Shown here: positions 61,544-64,000 of the stretch, one piece after another
Layout: each line of letters opens with the position of its first letter
Position numbering within the stretch: position 1 is the stretch's first letter
Source: Mycolicibacterium flavescens
GTDB taxonomy: Bacteria; Actinomycetota; Actinomycetes; Mycobacteriales; Mycobacteriaceae
Length of the DNA: 64,000 nt
Direction: 5' to 3'
NCBI GenBank assembly: GCA_900637135.1
Contig: LR134353.1
Location: forward strand, 1,922,001-1,986,000
Position numbers and translations under genes: made by a program
The notes under the pieces: generated by a model
Databases searched by the model: none
What the model was told of the DNA's origin: nothing
Seen by the model: the letters and a program-made list of their open reading frames with translations, nothing else

Positions 61544-64000
61544 TCCCGGGTCCGACGTCTGCTCGGGGGCGGCCAGCACGTCGTCGATCTCGTACTTCTT
61601 GGCCGCCTCGACCGCGACGGACTTGTCGATGTTGCCGTCGCGGGCCAGTCCTTCGAGCACGGCGACCGCGATCGACTCGCCATCGGTGTTGTAGTACCGA
61701 CGCGCGGCGGGGCGGGTGTCGGAGAAGCCGAACCCATCGGTCCCCAGCGTGATGTAGGTGCCGGGAACCCACGCCCGGATCTGCTCGGGGACACCGCGCA
61801 TCCAGTCCGACACCGCGATGACCGGGCCTTGGGCGTCGGCGAGCACCTTGGTGATGTACGGGGTGCCCGCCGGCTGGTCCGGATGGCGCAGCCGTCGTTT
61901 CTCGATCTCGACGCCGTCGCGGTTGAGCTCGCCCCAGCTGGTCACCGACCACACGTCGGCGGCGACATCCCATTCGTCGGCGAGCAGCTCGGCGGCCTTG
62001 AGAGCCGACGGCATGGCCACGCCCGACACCAGGATCTGAGCCGCATTGGACCGCTTCTCGGGTGTGGGCTGGTAGCGGTAGATGCCGCGCAGCAGGCCCT
62101 CGACGTCGAGGCCCTCCGGCTCCGGCGGCTGGACGTAGGGCTCGTTGTAGATCGTCATATAGAAGTAGACGTTCTCGGGGTCCTCGCCGTACATCCGGCT
62201 CAGACCGCTCTCGACGATGTAGGCGATCTCGTAGGCGAACGCCGGATCGTAGGCGACGACCGCGGGGTTGGACGCGGCCAGCAGCAGCGAATGCCCGTCG
62301 GCGTGCTGAAGGCCCTCACCCACCAGCGTGGTGCGCCCCGCCGTGGCGCCGAGAAGGAAGCCGCGCGTCATCTGGTCGGCGGCCGCCCACAGATTGTCGC
62401 CGGTACGCTGGAATCCGAACATCGAATAGAAGATGTAGATCGGGATCATCGGCTCGTTGTGCGTCGAGTAGCACGTGCCTGCCGCGATGAAACTGGCAGA
62501 GGACCCAGCCTCGTTGATTCCCTCGTGCAGGATCTGGCCGACCTCGGATTCCTTGTAGGCCAACATCAATTCGGCGTCGACCGAGGTGTACAGCTGACCG
62601 TTGCGGTTGTAAATCTTGAGGTTGGGGAACCACGAGTCCATCCCGAACGTGCGCGCCTCGTCGGGGATGATCGGCACGATGCGCCAACCGATCTCCTTGT
62701 CGCGCAACAGTTCCTTGAACGTCCGGACGGTGGCCATCGTCGTGGCCACCTCCTGCTTACCGGACCCCTTCTTGAGCGCCTTGTAAGTGTCGCGACCCGG
62801 CAGCGTCAGCGACTTGGTCTTGGTGCGACGCTCGGGCAGGAACCCGCCGAGCGCCCGCCTGCGGTCGAGCATGTAGCGGATCTCGGGTGCTTCCGGGCCG
62901 GGGTGGTAGTACGGCGGAAGGTACGGGTTCTCCTCGAGTTGCTCGTCACTGATCGGGATGCGCTGGGCATCGCGGAAGTACTTGAGGTCTTCGAGCGCAA
63001 GCTTTTTCATCTGATGGGTGGCGTTGCGGCCCTGGAAGTGCGCGCCCAACGAGTAACCCTTGATGGTCTTGGCCAGGATGACCGTCGGCTGGCCCTTGTG
63101 CTCCATGGCGGCGCGGTAGGCGGCGTAGACCTTGCGGTAGTCGTGGCCGCCGCGTTTGAGGTTCCAGATCTCGGAGTCCGACATCTTCTCGACGAGCGCC
63201 TTGGTGCGGGGATCGCGGCCGAAGAAGTGGTCGCGCACGTAGGCGCCGTCGTTGGCCTTATAGGTCTGGTAGTCGCCGTCGGGCGTGCTGTTCATCAGGT
63301 TGACCAGCGCGCCGTCGCGGTCGGCGTGCAGCAGCGCATCCCATTCGCGGCCCCACACCACCTTGATGACGTTCCAGCCGGCCCCGCGGAAGAACGATTC
63401 GAGCTCCTGAATGATCTTGCCGTTTCCGCGTACCGGCCCGTCGAGGCGCTGCAGGTTGCAGTTGACCACGAAGGTGAGGTTGTCCAGCCCTTCCAGCGCG
63501 GCGACGTGCGCCAAGCCCCGGCTCTCGGGTTCGTCCATCTCCCCGTCGCCGAGGAACGCCCACACGTGCTGATCGGAGGTGTCCCTGATCTCCCGGTCCT
63601 GCAGGTAATGGTTGAACCGGGCCTGGTAGATGGCGTTCATCGGGCCCAGCCCCATGGAGACCGTTGGGAACTCCCAGAAGTCGGGCATCAGGCGCGGATG
63701 CGGGTACGACGGCAGCCCGCCGCCGGGGTGGCTGTGCTCCTGACGGAAGCCGTCGAGTTGGTCGGCCGACAGGCGTCCTTCCAGGTACGCGCGGGCGTAG
63801 ATGCCCGGTGAGGCGTGACCTTGGATGAACACGTGGTCGCCGCCGCCGGGATGCTGCTTGCCGCGGAAGAAGTGGTTGAAGCCGACCTCGTAAAGCGCGG
63901 CCGACGACGCGTAGGTCGAAATATGGCCGCCGACACCGACTCCCGGCCGTTGTGCGCGGTGCACCATGATCGCGGCGTTCCACCGGATCCAGGTGCGGTA
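61535..64000 (-). CDS. aceE: Pyruvate dehydrogenase E1 component (homodimeric), 5' end outside the window
   Basis: At least 821 residues visible. The reading frame continues upstream of ATG 63967 to the edge ([21 protein letters not shown] sequence), so the true start lies beyond 64000. ThDP-binding [12 protein letters not shown] and the [19 protein letters not shown] segment, the E1 middle domain and the C-terminal transketolase-like domain are all present. Links glycolysis to acetyl-CoA, here next to fatty-acid genes as in other mycobacteria. Confidence 0.95.
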   Translation of the reverse strand, partial: YRTWIRWNAAIMVHRAQRPGVGVGGHISTYASSAALYEVGFNHFFRGKQHPGGGDHVFIQGHASPGIYARAYLEGRLSADQLDGFRQEHSHPGGGLPSYPHPRLMPDFWEFPTVSMGLGPMNAIYQARFNHYLQDREIRDTSDQHVWAFLGDGEMDEPESRGLAHVAALEGLDNLTFVVNCNLQRLDGPVRGNGKIIQELESFFRGAGWNVIKVVWGREWDALLHADRDGALVNLMNSTPDGDYQTYKANDGAYVRDHFFGRDPRTKALVEKMSDSEIWNLKRGGHDYRKVYAAYRAAMEHKGQPTVILAKTIKGYSLGAHFQGRNATHQMKKLALEDLKYFRDAQRIPISDEQLEENPYLPPYYHPGPEAPEIRYMLDRRRALGGFLPERRTKTKSLTLPGRDTYKALKKGSGKQEVATTMATVRTFKELLRDKEIGWRIVPIIPDEARTFGMDSWFPNLKIYNRNGQLYTSVDAELMLAYKESEVGQILHEGINEAGSSASFIAAGTCYSTHNEPMIPIYIFYSMFGFQRTGDNLWAAADQMTRGFLLGATAGRTTLVGEGLQHADGHSLLLAASNPAVVAYDPAFAYEIAYIVESGLSRMYGEDPENVYFYMTIYNEPYVQPPEPEGLDVEGLLRGIYRYQPTPEKRSNAAQILVSGVAMPSALKAAELLADEWDVAADVWSVTSWGELNRDGVEIEKRRLRHPDQPAGTPYITKVLADAQGPVIAVSDWMRGVPEQIRAWVPGTYITLGTDGFGFSDTRPAARRYYNTDGESIAVAVLEGLARDGNIDKSVAVEAAKKYEIDDVLAAPEQTSDPGVA

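Noticed and set aside
61403..63811. 802-codon plus-strand ORF opposite aceE
   Set aside because: Composition (His/Val/Arg/Gly-rich) is typical of the antisense of a high-GC gene; aceE is certain.

Overview
The window is high-GC actinobacterial DNA from a mycobacterium, most likely a rapid-growing Mycolicibacterium-type species. The best evidence is the right-hand 24 kb. It carries aceE, a PucR-type regulator, fabD, acpM, kasA, kasB, accD6, glpD, a TetR gene, an AGPS-like oxidase, a diacylglycerol kinase, DUF3145, a beta-lactamase-like gene, a methyltransferase, mscR and a proline-rich Hsp70-like gene. This is the order I know, on the opposite strand, from M. tuberculosis Rv2241-Rv2264c. Many GTG starts, 4-base start/stop overlaps, DUF732 and lipobox proteins fit the same assignment.

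Layout. 1-1479: two sugar ABC permeases (minus). 1517-5270: TldD/TldE pair and a CMD/AhpD-like gene. 5279-5410: short repeats and a long hairpin. 5447-5520: tRNA with CAT anticodon. 5476-16389: a compact 10.9-kb integrated element bounded by 46-bp perfect direct repeats of the tRNA 3' end. It encodes integrase, a HTH protein, Xis, a RecA-fold replication ATPase, tiny Cys-rich proteins, HNH, TerL, portal, MuF-like, scaffold, HK97 capsid and connector, with no tail, lysis or holin genes, so it looks like a capsid-forming phage satellite rather than a dead full-size prophage. 16390-19259: an accessory patch with a four-copy repeat, a two-gene operon of a 43-aa Cys-rich peptide plus a 224-aa partner, and a membrane-anchored Ala/Glu coiled-coil protein. 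19260-31517: core genes (enoyl-CoA hydratase, PepD-like protease behind a probable MprA box, SLT-amidase lipoprotein, DUF732, FadE, TetR/glycosyltransferase pair, Pro-rich surface protein, PhoD-like phosphatase, SDR). 31667-36664: a dpp-type peptide ABC transporter operon. 36805-48264: secreted protein, frameshifted DUF4185 gene, DAPDH-like reductase, Hsp70-like membrane protein, GlxA-type regulator, SABATH methyltransferase, SHOCT protein, and a mycothiol-linked detoxification pair (mscR plus MBL hydrolase). 48275-64000: the conserved lipid-metabolism block ending in the FAS-II operon fabD-acpM-kasA-kasB-accD6, its regulator, and aceE running off the right edge.

How the parts work together. 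The FAS-II operon elongates mycolic-acid precursors, with AccD6 supplying malonyl-CoA and the PucR-type regulator probably acting on a dyad in front of fabD. MscR and the adjacent metallo-hydrolase are a plausible formaldehyde/mycothiol route. The satellite-like element would excise and replicate with its own genes, build its own heads, and need tails and lysis from a helper phage; this is inferred from gene content. The strongest novelty candidates are this element (with its iteron-like cluster and single membrane-anchored cargo gene) and the unassigned peptide/GRDP-like operon beside it.
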